DNA of 16,094 nucleotides from JBGOUV01 sp041477815. Its GTDB lineage: Bacteria > Acidobacteriota > Terriglobia > Bryobacterales > JACQDG01. A model generated the notes under the pieces. It worked only from the letters and a program-made list of their open reading frames with translations. It had not been told where the DNA came from and ran no database searches. The position numbers and the translations under genes are program-made. Location: positions 1 to 16,094 of the forward strand of contig JBGOUV010000126.1 in assembly GCA_041477815.1 (NCBI GenBank), in the 5' to 3' direction. Shown here piece after piece: positions 6,701-13,623 of this stretch; position 1 is the stretch's first letter, and every line of letters begins with the position of its first letter.

Positions 6701-7442
6701 CGGCAGCCGCTACCACGACTTCGAGCTGCTCTTCGAGAAGCGTTACTCCCGCGGCTTCCACACGGCCATCCTTTATACTTACAGCTACGCCGAGTCCCAG
6801 GATTTCTATTACAACGAGTTCGACCAGGTTCCGTCCTACCGCCCCAACAACCTCAACCGTCCGCACCGTTTTGTGTGGACCGCCATCTACGAGCTCCCCT
6901 TCGGCAAGGACCGCAAGTGGGTCCAGACCGGTCCGCTACGCCACATCGTAGGCGGCTGGCAGTTGAGCTGGATCTACCAGTTCCAGAGCGGCCCCCCCAC
7001 CGACTGGGGCAACTACTTCTACTACGGCGACGTGAACCAGCTGGAGGACACCTTCAAGCACGACCAGGTCCACAGCCAGGATGTGCACCTCTGGTTCGAC
7101 CCCAACGCCGCCTACCGCGGGACGACGCCGGTCCCCTCCGGCTTCACCGGCTTCGAGGGACGGACCGCCAACCAGCCCGGCGTCTTCCACCAGCGCGTCT
7201 TCCCGCAGCGCCTCGGGTCCCTCCGCGCCGACGGCTTCCGCGGCTGGGACTCCAAGATCCTGCGCCGCTTCCGTCTGGCCGAGCGCGCCAATTTCAGCAT
7301 CGCCGCCGACATGCTCAACCTCACCAACCACACTAATTTCGGCGCGCCCAACACCAACCCCACCAACCGCGACTTCGGCCGCGTTACCCAGCAGCAGGGC
7401 GTCGGCCGCACGCTCCAGTTCACGGCCCGGCTGGAATTCTGA
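3759..7442 (+). CDS. Oar-like TonB-dependent receptor relative, full length (1227 aa)
   Basis: A large outer-membrane protein of the type abundant in Acidobacteria. Residues 1-20 are a signal peptide (VVLSLLLVAAPPARP). Residues ~24-108 form a carboxypeptidase-regulatory-like beta-sandwich (GSIAGKVTDPQGAVIAGATV, TGYFEV, APGFKR). A plug region follows (~130-290; NEYTLDGAPVSG, KLETMPFDASYGHTTGATVN, KGGTNTYHGALYE), then a long barrel ending LQFTARLEF with terminal Phe. Such proteins are believed to bind or import large ligands, often glycan or peptide pieces, powered by TonB; no clear TonB box was noted. ATG 3759 has GGAGG 7 bases upstream and begins the signal peptide, so the in-frame ATG at 3621 is rejected. 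Codon third positions are unusually C-rich, creating long false frames on the other strand. It is followed after 24 bases by the DUF1080 gene, suggesting one transcript and a carbohydrate substrate. Confidence 0.93.
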   Translation: MRVSLVVLSLLLVAAPPARPQEARGSIAGKVTDPQGAVIAGATVTVTGTETNAVSRTRSNDTGYFEVTLLNPSQYSIAVEAPGFKRAVRSGLDLNVAGRLDIAFQLEVGSVTESVEVRAASPLLDTTTASGGRVIDSRQILQLPLGDMGPFSLSAMTPGMAPTGSSAERRVFDKGGTSNYFTLGGVGQNEYTLDGAPVSGTNRRVGFAPPGEAVDEFKLETMPFDASYGHTTGATVNAITKGGTNTYHGALYEMHRQQRWNATPHFVRLAYQDDVHRGRKLSSDPQQPGGGTNNFGGSLGGPVRIPRLYNGTDRLFFFFNYYGFYERRPETFDAISRTVPRQSWRQGDFSDLAALDPVKYTVYDPRSARRVGDRVVRDPFPGNRGVPVLNPMYRFYEPIYPLPNDPPGLVSPEGTNNYLVPGGLRQNWDVKSLVNRIDYNISDRHRLYGRWYWDDAFEHGADWTVETVPGLHIGGLTRINKGGGGHYLWTLSTATVLDIGVSLTRFNEGNLRPVQTSYQPSQVGLPGYLDAKAGDNHALPVLTVGGMDGISAAYPAITGRGATGELAAAMTITRGSHSIKYGWQERRYWFTSAGPGFSSGSFGFNQTYLRAADNTTTAADLGLGWAAFRMGLPSTVTVDSNDSGFWSTRFRALYLHDDWRLTDRLRLSLGLRYEREGGITERFGRGIAGGFLYGAKLPFSDAVEAAYARNPLTELPAAQFKVLGGTQYLGPQQQNFTDGSHFLLPRIGVVYQINAKTVLRGGYGWYYDTFNANNTRPNQLGYSLPTTTAVTNDLGLTFCCGAGAADGLTASRNPMLDPFPVRADGSRFDAPYGNRLGLVALAGRGLTFIPRDFQPARQQRWRLGVQRQLGKDLLLDVSYNGSYANIPVTQPVSFLPQQYWATGNTRNQAIDDDLNRNVPNPFQIANLSALQSSDPVLYNYLRTQGFFTGSTIRKNQLLRAFPQMNGLNGLRPGVDFTDSMGGSRYHDFELLFEKRYSRGFHTAILYTYSYAESQDFYYNEFDQVPSYRPNNLNRPHRFVWTAIYELPFGKDRKWVQTGPLRHIVGGWQLSWIYQFQSGPPTDWGNYFYYGDVNQLEDTFKHDQVHSQDVHLWFDPNAAYRGTTPVPSGFTGFEGRTANQPGVFHQRVFPQRLGSLRADGFRGWDSKILRRFRLAERANFSIAADMLNLTNHTNFGAPNTNPTNRDFGRVTQQQGVGRTLQFTARLEF

Positions 7443-7466
7443 TAAGGTATCCGCAGCGGAGGAACT

Positions 7467-8177
7467 ATGCCTCACTATTCCTGCCGGGGCCGGATTCCCG
7501 CGTTGCTCGGCGCGATGCTGCTGGCGGGTGTGACGCCCGGGTTACGGAGCGAACTGGGCAGGGTTCCGGAAGGGTTCACCCCCCTCTTCAACGGGGTGGA
7601 TCTTAGCGGTTGGCATGTCAGCAAGACCAATCACCACGGTACGACGCCGGAGTTCCGCGTGGTCCACGGAGTGCTGGTGGGCACGCAAAACCCTCGGGGC
7701 CAGGGCGGAATCCTGCTGACCGACAAAAAATACCAGGATGTCGAGGTCTACCTGGAAATCAAGCCGGATTGGGGCTGCGACAGCGGCCTGTTTCTGCGAT
7801 CGAGCGAGGCCGGTGAGGCGTACCAGGTCATGCTGGACTACCTCCCCGGCGGAAACATGGGCGGCATCTACGGCGAGCGCCTGAAAGGCGTCAGCGTGGG
7901 AGGACCTCGCCAGCAGAGCGACGCCTGGCAGAAGGTGTGGAAGCGCGAAGAGTGGAACTCCGTGCGCGCCCGCGTTACCGGTAAGACGCCACACTTCATG
8001 GTCTGGATCAATGACCAACTGGTTACCGACTGGACCGACTCGGCCAATCACGCGGCCAACGGCGCCGAGGACGGCAGGATCGCCATCCAAATGCATTACA
8101 GCAATGAAAAAACACCGCGCTGGCAGGACGCCGGATTCTGGCGCTGGCGCATCATCGCCGTGAAGGAGCTGAACTGA
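7467..8177 (+). CDS. DUF1080 (3-keto-disaccharide hydrolase family) exported protein
   Basis: A 236-residue protein with the DUF1080 / 3-keto-disaccharide hydrolase fold (a concanavalin-like beta-sandwich, Pfam PF06439). Landmarks are GFTPLFNGVDLSGW at 37-49, LTDKKYQDVEVYLEIKPDW with SGLFLR at 84-111, GGIYGERL at 132-139, EEWNSVRARV at 161-170, VWINDQLVTDW at 179-189, and a final strand FWRWRIIAVKEL. Residues 10-27 resemble a signal peptide. Characterised family members cleave glycosidic bonds after the sugar has been oxidised at C3. ATG 7467 has GGAGGAA 6-7 bases upstream. It lies 24 bases after the receptor gene and 14 bases before the TIM-barrel gene, so the three probably form an operon. 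The Gfo/Idh/MocA oxidoreductase at 13700-15154 could supply keto-sugars. Substrate unknown; the family call is firm. Confidence 0.92.
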   Translation: MPHYSCRGRIPALLGAMLLAGVTPGLRSELGRVPEGFTPLFNGVDLSGWHVSKTNHHGTTPEFRVVHGVLVGTQNPRGQGGILLTDKKYQDVEVYLEIKPDWGCDSGLFLRSSEAGEAYQVMLDYLPGGNMGGIYGERLKGVSVGGPRQQSDAWQKVWKREEWNSVRARVTGKTPHFMVWINDQLVTDWTDSANHAANGAEDGRIAIQMHYSNEKTPRWQDAGFWRWRIIAVKELN

Positions 8178-8191
8178 ACCGCGCACCGTTT

Positions 8192-9106
8192 ATGACTCGC
8201 AGAGATTTCCTGACGGGCTCGGCCGGAGTAGCGGCTGCACTGGGGCCGCGGGCGTTCGGCGCCGGGCCCGGCATGTTCGTATCGCTGAACGGCTCGCTGA
8301 CCGGGCGGAAGGCGCCCTGGCCGGCATTCGCCCGCCTGGCGGCCGGCAGCGGCTATGGCGGCGTGGACGTGATGCTGGACGCGGCGAGGAAGGAAGGCCT
8401 GGAGACCACGCGCGCCCTTTTCGGCGAGCTGAAGATCCGACCCGGGATCGCCGGGCTGCCGATGGCGTTTAGCCGGGATGACGCGGCGTTTCAGGACGGC
8501 TTAAGGCAACTGGACGAAGCGGCGAAGTTCTGCGCCGGTATCGGCTGTACACGCCTTATGGCGGTGATGCCCGCGTGCAGCGAGACTCCCAAGGTCGAGC
8601 TGCGCAAGATTTTCAAGGACCGTCTGGCGGCGATCTCGGAGATTCTGCTGCGCTCGAAGGTCCGTCTGGGCCTGGAGTTCCTTGGCCCTCTCCACCTCCG
8701 GACGCGCCTGCCGTACGAGTTCATCTGGCGCATGGACGAGCTGCTGGAATTTTCCAAAGAGTGCGGCCCCAACATCGGCCTCGTGCTGGACGCCTGGCAT
8801 TGGCACCATGCCGGCGCCGGCGTCGCCGATATCCTCGCGGCGGGCAAGGCGCGCCTCGTTCACGTGCATCTCTCCGACGCTGCGAAGATGCCTCCCGAAG
8901 ACGTGCGGGACAACCAGCGGCTGCTGCCGGGCGAAGGCGTGATCGACCTGGTGGCGCTGTTCCGCGCCCTGCGCCAGATCGGCTACGAAGACGGCGTCAG
9001 CCCCGAGCCCCTTGGCCGCATCCCGCCGGACATGTCGCCCGAGGAAGGGGCGCGGCTGGGACTGGAGAGCACGCTGGCGGTGATGCGAAAGGCCGGCGTG
9101 GCCTGA
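8192..9106 (+). CDS. Tat-exported xylose-isomerase-like TIM-barrel protein (sugar epimerase/isomerase family)
   Basis: A 304-residue protein of the AP-endonuclease-2/xylose-isomerase-like TIM-barrel family (PF01261). The N-terminus MTRRDFLTGSAGVAAALG is a twin-arginine signal, so it probably acts folded in the periplasm. Candidate metal ligands, in the order normal for the family, are Glu162 (GLEFLGP), Asp200 with His203 (VLDAWHWHH), His226 and Asp229 (VHVHLSDA) and Glu272 (SPEPLG). Relatives isomerise or epimerise sugars, and some act on 3-keto sugars by beta-elimination, which fits the DUF1080 gene 14 bases upstream. No strong ribosome site sits next to the ATG; the closest GGAG is inside the end of the upstream gene, suggesting translational coupling. 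The start is supported by the Tat motif. The exact reaction cannot be told from sequence. Confidence 0.88.
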   Translation: MTRRDFLTGSAGVAAALGPRAFGAGPGMFVSLNGSLTGRKAPWPAFARLAAGSGYGGVDVMLDAARKEGLETTRALFGELKIRPGIAGLPMAFSRDDAAFQDGLRQLDEAAKFCAGIGCTRLMAVMPACSETPKVELRKIFKDRLAAISEILLRSKVRLGLEFLGPLHLRTRLPYEFIWRMDELLEFSKECGPNIGLVLDAWHWHHAGAGVADILAAGKARLVHVHLSDAAKMPPEDVRDNQRLLPGEGVIDLVALFRALRQIGYEDGVSPEPLGRIPPDMSPEEGARLGLESTLAVMRKAGVA

Positions 9107-9116
9107 GCAACGGCCG

Positions 9117-9260
9117 TCACCGAATCAGCTTGAACGCCACCTGAATCTCGCGTCCCGCCCCGGCGCCGGTGATACGCCCCAAGCCGGTGGCGGACGCATT
9201 GGTGTTGGGCTCGTTGAAAGTCGCCTGGTCCTCCTCGGCCGGGCCAGCGAGCGGTGGCAA
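9117..9260 (-). pseudogene. C-terminal remnant of another Oar-like receptor
   Basis: Reading the minus strand in the frame that ends at TGA 9117-9119 gives 37 residues that look like the end of an Oar-like receptor: DQATFNEPNTNASATG, then LGRITGAGAGREIQVAFKLIR. The pattern FNEPNTN...GRITGAGAGREIQ and a basic/hydrophobic last strand are typical of these barrels. No start codon or upstream receptor sequence remains. About 30 bases further upstream (to ~9260) read LPPLAGPAEE in this frame and are of uncertain origin. It abuts the cytochrome remnant at 9264-9511 in a different frame, indicating a deletion or recombination joint between 9231 and 9263. Confidence 0.65.
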
Positions 9261-9511
9261 TGCGGGCTGGCAGCGGCGTTACCCGGCATGATCGACGGCC
9301 CCGCTTTCTGACCCCCCTTCAGCGCCCCCGCGCACGTGCTCAGATCGAGCAGCGACACTTGCTGGGCAGGTCCATGGCAGGAGAGGCAGCTTCGCGTCAG
9401 AATCGGCGCGACTTCACGCGAAAAGGACACCGCCGGCTCGTTCGGGGCCGCCGACACCAGCAGCGCCCCCACCAGCACTACACCGACCCAGAAGCACCAT
9501 CCTGCCGGCAT
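9125..9511 (-). pseudogene. N-terminal remnant of a PSCyt1-type cytochrome c protein (DUF1549/DUF1553 family)
   Basis: A minus-strand frame from ATG 9509-9511, with AAGGAG 6 bases upstream, begins with a signal peptide (MPAGWCFWVGVVLVGALLVSAA) and a haem-binding segment: FSREVAPILTRSCLSCHGPA, then LDLSTCAGALKGGQKAGPSI and MPGNAAASP. This is the start of the PSCyt1 module found at the front of large (~900-1000 residue) DUF1549/DUF1553 proteins of planctomycetes and acidobacteria. Similarity stops after about residue 83 (base ~9263); the rest, to the stop at 9125, is an arginine/proline-rich out-of-frame reading of a receptor tail. The gene is therefore a 5' fragment. The promoter and ribosome site still look intact, so a short peptide of 128 residues with one CxxCH could be made. 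Confidence 0.75.
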
Positions 9512-9530
9512 CCCGTACTCCTTGGGCGGT

Positions 9531-9559
9531 AGAGTAACACTCGGCACCGGTGCTGTCAA
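9531..9559 (-). promoter_or_regulatory. Candidate promoter of the truncated cytochrome gene
   Basis: On the minus strand TTGACA (9554-9559), a perfect -35, lies exactly 17 bases from TACTCT (9531-9536), a weak -10. The -35 lies in the left half of the palindrome at 9554-9571. The ribosome site and ATG of the cytochrome remnant follow ~20 bases downstream. Confidence 0.45.
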
Positions 9560-9571
9560 ACCGTTTTGACA
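9554..9571. repeat. Palindromic operator-like site between divergent promoters
   Basis: TGTCAAA (9554-9560) and TTTGACA (9565-9571) form a perfect 7-base inverted repeat around CCGT. Each half supplies a TTGACA -35 box, one for each strand. A second perfect palindrome, GCACCGGTGC, lies directly beside it at 9544-9553. The arrangement suggests a dimeric regulator controlling both directions; the regulator is not in this window. The AAACCGTTTT core resembles LacI-family sites, but this is only a resemblance. Confidence 0.55.
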
Positions 9572-9594
9572 TTTGCGAGGGACTATGGGATAAA
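9566..9594 (+). promoter_or_regulatory. Candidate promoter of the second full-length receptor gene
   Basis: TTGACA (9566-9571) and GATAAA (9589-9594) are separated by 17 bases. A transcript would begin near 9601, only ~11 bases before the ATG at 9612, with AGGGGG in that stretch as ribosome site. The -35 overlaps the right half of the 9554-9571 palindrome. Confidence 0.6.
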
Positions 9595-9611
9595 GGCGTG
9601 CAGGGGGCTCT

Positions 9612-12600
9612 ATGATCACTCGCAGTTCACTCGCTCTGGCACTGCTAACGGCCCTGGCGGCGTCACTCGGCTACGGTCAGGTTGCCTCGCGGGTCTCCGG
9701 GACCATCCGGGATACCACGGACGCTGTAATGCAGGGGGTGACCATTACCCTCGAGGATATCAACAAGGGCACCGCCGAAGTAACCATCAGCAATGAAGCG
9801 GGCCGGTACTCGTTTCCAACGGTGAAGGTGGGCGCATATCGCGTGTCCGCGGACTCCAAGGGTTTCAAGAAGGCGACCACGGAAACATTTCAGGTGAATG
9901 TGAACCAGACCGTGGAGATGGACTTCCGCATGGAGGTCGGCCAGGTGGCGGAGTCGATCGAGGTTTCCGCCCTCGCCGCCATGCTGCAGACCAGCGACTC
10001 GCAGGTGGGGAACCTGGTGGAAACCCGGAACGTGGTCGATTTGCCGCTGGCCGCCCGGGACTTCATGCAGCTCAGCCTGATCTCGCCGGGCGTGTCCGAC
10101 AGCACGGGGAACCAGAGGCATCAAACCGAGCGGGCTTCCTGGGCCGGCTCGTTCTCGGTGCACGGGCACGATCCCACCTACAATCAGTATCTTTTTGACG
10201 GCGTGGCCGGCAAGGAGGCCTCGCACCAGACCAACATCTTCGCGCCCTCGGTCGACGCGATTCAGGAAATCAAGATCGAAACGGCGAACTACAGCGCGGA
10301 ATTCGGCAGCGAGGCCGGCGGGCACATCAATGTCGTCACCCGCTCCGGCACCAACCGGATCCACGGGGTGCTCTACGAATTCCTGCGCAACGACAAGATG
10401 GACGCCCGGGACAGCTTCGCCGACCGCAAGTCGAAACTGCGGCGCAACACGTTTGGCGGCACCATCGGCGGCCCCGTTCTGAAGGACAAGACCTTCTATT
10501 TCTTTTCCTGGGAATCGATGCGGCTGCGGCAAGGCTTCACCCAGAACACCAGCGTACCCGACGCCCGCATGAGAGCGGGGGATTTCTCGGCCCTGCTCGG
10601 CACCGATTCCTCGCTGCGCACACCGATCGTGCTCTATGACTGGACCAACGGCCAGCCCTTCGCCAACAACATCATTCCCCAAGCTCGGCAGCACCCGTTG
10701 CCGGTGAAGTTCATCAACGAGTTCGTGCCGCTGCCCAACCGCGTAGGACGCGGTACGCTGCTGCCCCTGGACAACTTTCAGTCCCTGGAGCCGCAAATCA
10801 CCGGCAACGATCAGTTTGTGGGCCGCCTCGACCACACCCTCGGCAGCCGCGACCGGGTTTACGGCCGGTACATCATCTCCGATATCGGCACCCTCGGGCC
10901 GCCGGTATGGCCGGCCTTCAGCTATCACCAGGACATGCGCGGGCAACAGCCCATGGCCAACTGGTCCCATACCTTCAGCCCCAGCATCATCAACGACTTT
11001 CGGGCGGGCTACTCCCGGTTCTACGAGCGGGAGACGACCGAGAGCGCTTACAAACGCAACGTCGCCGCGGAGTTGGGCCTCAAGGGCGCCTGCAATCAGC
11101 CGTCGTGCTATCACGCGCCCTATTTCGAGGTGACAGACTTCAGCACCATGGGTAATCCCAGCGGTAAGACGCTGGGCCAAGGCGTCTCCGGCCCGCGCGC
11201 CTGGAAGAGCGAGCTCTTTCAGATTCACAACAGCCTGCTGCTCGTCAGAGGCAAGCACACGCTGCGGGTCGGATTCACCGGCAATCGTTACCGCGATACG
11301 TTCCCGGAGGCGATTCGTCCCGCCGGGGACCATATTTTCAACGGCCAGTGGACCCTGGGGCCCAATTCCCGGGGCTTCGCCCTGGCCGATGCTCTGATGG
11401 GATTGCCGCGGCAGATCACCGCCAGCATCGACATCTTCGATCCCAACTTCCGCAACAGCCACGTCATGCCCTGGGTGCAGGACGACTGGAAGATCACCCG
11501 CAAGCTCACGCTGAATTTCGGCCTGCGCTATGAATGGATGGGCCGTATGGCCGCCAACCGCGGCACCATCTCGAATTTCTATCAGACCGGTTCGAACGCC
11601 GCCGTGATCATTACCCCGGAGGACACCGGCAGCCGTCTGTCGCAGAAGCGTCCCGAGGGCCTCGGCCCCGGCCTGCTCCATAACGACAACAACAACTTCG
11701 CGCCTCGCTTCGGATTCGCCTACCAGGTTTCCCCGAAGTGGGTGGCGCGGGGCGCCTACGGCATTTTCTACCAGCGCTACTCGGCCCAGGACGCCATCGG
11801 CATGTCGATCAACCCTCCGTTCATCCGGACCGGCGACGTGACGCTGGGCGTGCGGCAGCAGGACACCGCCACGTATCCCATTGACGACCTGACGCCGGTG
11901 GTCAACTTCGTCGCTCCGGGCAGCCGGCCGGCCCTGAACGCCGTGGACATCGATGCCAAGGATGGGTACGTCCAGCAGTGGAACTTCCATCTGGAGCGCT
12001 CCCTGACCGATTCATTGGTGGTCAAGGCCGGCTACGTGGGCACGAAGTCCACCGGTCTGGACGAGTTCCGGTATCCCAACGTGCCTCTCCCCGGACCCGG
12101 GGATGTGCAGTCCCGGCGGCCGTTCACCAACTTGAGCTCCATCCGATTGTCTAAGTCCGAGGGTTTCGTGACCTATAGCGGCATGGAACTGTCCGCGCAG
12201 CAGCGCTTCTCCAAGGGCATCAACTTCACCACCGGCTATACCTGGGCCCGCACGATCGACAACGGGGGCCTCGGAGGCTCCACCTTGAACCCCTACAACA
12301 CCGTCAACGATAAGGGGCTCTCGAACTTCCACCGGGCGCACCGTTATTTTTTGGCCGGAGTCTGGGAGGTTCCGTATGGACGGGGACGCATATTCGGGTC
12401 GAACGTAAACCGCGTGGTGGACGCCGTCCTGGGCGGCTGGCAGCTTAGCAATTTTCTGTTCTTCGAGACCGGAAATCCCTTCACCATCACCACCCAGGGC
12501 GACAACCTGAACACCGGCGGCGTGTTTACGCAGGTTCCCAACCGGCTCGCCGAGCCGAACCTGCCCAGCGGCCAGCGCACGCGCACGCGCTTCTTCAACA

Positions 12601-12878
12601 CCGACGTGTTCGTGAGGCCCCCAATGTACCAATTGGGGAACGCGGGCAGAAATATCGTCATCGGCCCGGGAAGCCGCAACCTCGATCTCTCCTTCGTGAA
12701 GCAGTTTGTGCTGACGGAGAGCAAGAGCCTGCAATTTCGCGCCGAGCTGTTCAACGCCACCAATCACCCGAACTGGGCTAACCCCGGCGGGACGCTGGGT
12801 ACCGCCAGTTTCGGCATCGTCACCGCGAACAGCAATCTGCCGCGGCAGGTGCAGATCGGGTTGAAGCTGAGGTATTAG
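9612..12878 (+). CDS. Oar-like TonB-dependent receptor relative, full length (1088 aa)
   Basis: A second complete outer-membrane receptor relative. Residues 1-22 are a signal peptide (SSLALALLTALAASLGYG). Residues ~26-108 form the carboxypeptidase-regulatory-like domain (RVSGTIRDTTDAVMQGVTIT, EAGRYSFPTVKVGAYRVSA, SKGFKKATTETF). The plug follows, with QYLFDGVAGKEASHQ, IKIETANYSAEFGSEAGGHI and SGTNRIHGVLYEFLRND, then a barrel. The last strands are LQFRAELFNATNHPNWANPG and VQIGLKLRY with terminal Tyr. It shares the fold with the 3759-7442 gene but differs clearly in sequence and codon use, so it is not a recent duplicate. Likely function is TonB-driven binding or uptake of a large ligand. The start has AGGGGG 5-6 bases upstream. 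Its stop overlaps the msrA stop on the other strand. It stands alone on its strand, apparently under the palindrome-linked promoter. Confidence 0.93.
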   Translation: MITRSSLALALLTALAASLGYGQVASRVSGTIRDTTDAVMQGVTITLEDINKGTAEVTISNEAGRYSFPTVKVGAYRVSADSKGFKKATTETFQVNVNQTVEMDFRMEVGQVAESIEVSALAAMLQTSDSQVGNLVETRNVVDLPLAARDFMQLSLISPGVSDSTGNQRHQTERASWAGSFSVHGHDPTYNQYLFDGVAGKEASHQTNIFAPSVDAIQEIKIETANYSAEFGSEAGGHINVVTRSGTNRIHGVLYEFLRNDKMDARDSFADRKSKLRRNTFGGTIGGPVLKDKTFYFFSWESMRLRQGFTQNTSVPDARMRAGDFSALLGTDSSLRTPIVLYDWTNGQPFANNIIPQARQHPLPVKFINEFVPLPNRVGRGTLLPLDNFQSLEPQITGNDQFVGRLDHTLGSRDRVYGRYIISDIGTLGPPVWPAFSYHQDMRGQQPMANWSHTFSPSIINDFRAGYSRFYERETTESAYKRNVAAELGLKGACNQPSCYHAPYFEVTDFSTMGNPSGKTLGQGVSGPRAWKSELFQIHNSLLLVRGKHTLRVGFTGNRYRDTFPEAIRPAGDHIFNGQWTLGPNSRGFALADALMGLPRQITASIDIFDPNFRNSHVMPWVQDDWKITRKLTLNFGLRYEWMGRMAANRGTISNFYQTGSNAAVIITPEDTGSRLSQKRPEGLGPGLLHNDNNNFAPRFGFAYQVSPKWVARGAYGIFYQRYSAQDAIGMSINPPFIRTGDVTLGVRQQDTATYPIDDLTPVVNFVAPGSRPALNAVDIDAKDGYVQQWNFHLERSLTDSLVVKAGYVGTKSTGLDEFRYPNVPLPGPGDVQSRRPFTNLSSIRLSKSEGFVTYSGMELSAQQRFSKGINFTTGYTWARTIDNGGLGGSTLNPYNTVNDKGLSNFHRAHRYFLAGVWEVPYGRGRIFGSNVNRVVDAVLGGWQLSNFLFFETGNPFTITTQGDNLNTGGVFTQVPNRLAEPNLPSGQRTRTRFFNTDVFVRPPMYQLGNAGRNIVIGPGSRNLDLSFVKQFVLTESKSLQFRAELFNATNHPNWANPGGTLGTASFGIVTANSNLPRQVQIGLKLRY

Positions 12879-13414
12879 CCCGGCCGGACCACTTTACCGG
12901 CAAACTTCTGGCGAAACTTGTCCACCTTGGGTTTGACTACATAGGTGCAGTAGGGCTGTCGTGGGTTATTGCGGAAGTATTCCTGGTGATAGTCCTCGGC
13001 GGGGTAAAACTCCGCGGCCGGCTGCACTTCGGTGACCATGGGACTGCGCCAAACCCGGGCCGCCTCGAGGTTGCGAATGGTCTGCTCGGCGGTGGCTCGT
13101 TGTTGCTCGGAGTGATAGAAGATCGCGCTCCGGTATTGCGGACCGGAGTCGTTGCCCTGACGGTCGCGGGTCGTGGGGTCGTGGATGGTGAAGAAGACGT
13201 CGAGGATTTCGGCGAAGGAGGTAACCTCCGGGTCGAAGGTGAGCTGCACCACTTCGGCGTGCCCCGTGCGCCCCCCGCACACCTCCTCATACGTCGGGTT
13301 CGGCCGGTGACCTCCCATGTAGCCCGACCGGACCGCGCGCACCCCTTCCATCTGCTGATACACAGCTTCCAGACACCAGAAGCACCCGCCGCCGAGGGTG
13401 GTGAGCTCCATCAT
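12875..13414 (-). CDS. msrA: Peptide methionine sulfoxide reductase MsrA
   Basis: A 179-residue enzyme reducing the S-form of methionine sulfoxide in proteins, part of oxidative-damage repair. The catalytic motif is GGGCFWCLE (Cys11, with Phe12, Trp13 and Glu16). Other family marks are SGYMGGHRPNPTYEEVCGGR, GHAEVVQLTFDP, QYRSAIFYHSEQQ and DYHQEYF. Cys156 (PYCTYV) and Cys46 are candidate resolving cysteines. No signal peptide is present, so it should be cytoplasmic; it needs thioredoxin for regeneration. ATG 13412-13414 (or the next codon, also ATG) is the natural start, but no good ribosome site precedes it: only AGAGG ~16 bases away. This may be because the inverted-repeat element 13425-13558 begins 10 bases upstream. 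Its stop overlaps that of the receptor gene by 4 bases, tail to tail. Confidence 0.95.
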   Translation of the reverse strand: MMELTTLGGGCFWCLEAVYQQMEGVRAVRSGYMGGHRPNPTYEEVCGGRTGHAEVVQLTFDPEVTSFAEILDVFFTIHDPTTRDRQGNDSGPQYRSAIFYHSEQQRATAEQTIRNLEAARVWRSPMVTEVQPAAEFYPAEDYHQEYFRNNPRQPYCTYVVKPKVDKFRQKFAGKVVRPG

Positions 13415-13424
13415 GTTGTTTGTT

Positions 13425-13558
13425 GGACAGGCCTCTGCCCCATAAGCGCTAACATAAGAACATTTTCCGGCACAAATGTTCGTGTTTCGACACCTCCCGC
13501 CGGAGCCAAACCGGGGAATCTGGCCCTATCTTAGCGCTTATGGGCCTCTGCCCTGTCC
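13425..13558. repeat. 134-bp inverted-repeat element with a directly oriented core (MITE- or REP-like)
   Basis: The left end reads GGACAG, GCCTCTGCC, CCATAAGCGCTAA (13425-13452). The right end reads TTAGCGCTTATGG, GCCTCTGCC, CTGTCC (13531-13558). The 6- and 13-base parts are perfect inverted repeats, while the 9-base GCCTCTGCC between them is in the same orientation at both ends. Inside lies a further hairpin, GAACATTT (13458-13465) with AAATGTTC (13474-13481). No transposase frame is present and no target-site duplication is visible. It lies between msrA and the oxidoreductase gene and is best read as a small non-autonomous mobile or structured repeat. Confidence 0.6.
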
Positions 13559-13623
13559 CCACTAAAGACAACGGATCTGAAATCTCACGCCAGAAAGCTA
13601 CGAGTCTTCTTCGCCGCGCCCGG

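Noticed and set aside
3675..6866. Long minus-strand frames (513 and 545 codons) opposite the large receptor gene
   Set aside because: They are Val/Gly/Ala/Glu-rich with no domains, signal or ribosome site, and arise from the strongly C-ending codons of the receptor gene on the plus strand.
9254..9569. Plus-strand frames opposite the cytochrome remnant
   Set aside because: Basic, low-complexity shadows; the minus strand has the signal peptide and CxxCH motif.
9663..12767. Minus-strand frames (775 and 251 codons) opposite the second receptor gene
   Set aside because: Low-complexity shadow translations of a well-supported gene with no recognisable motif.
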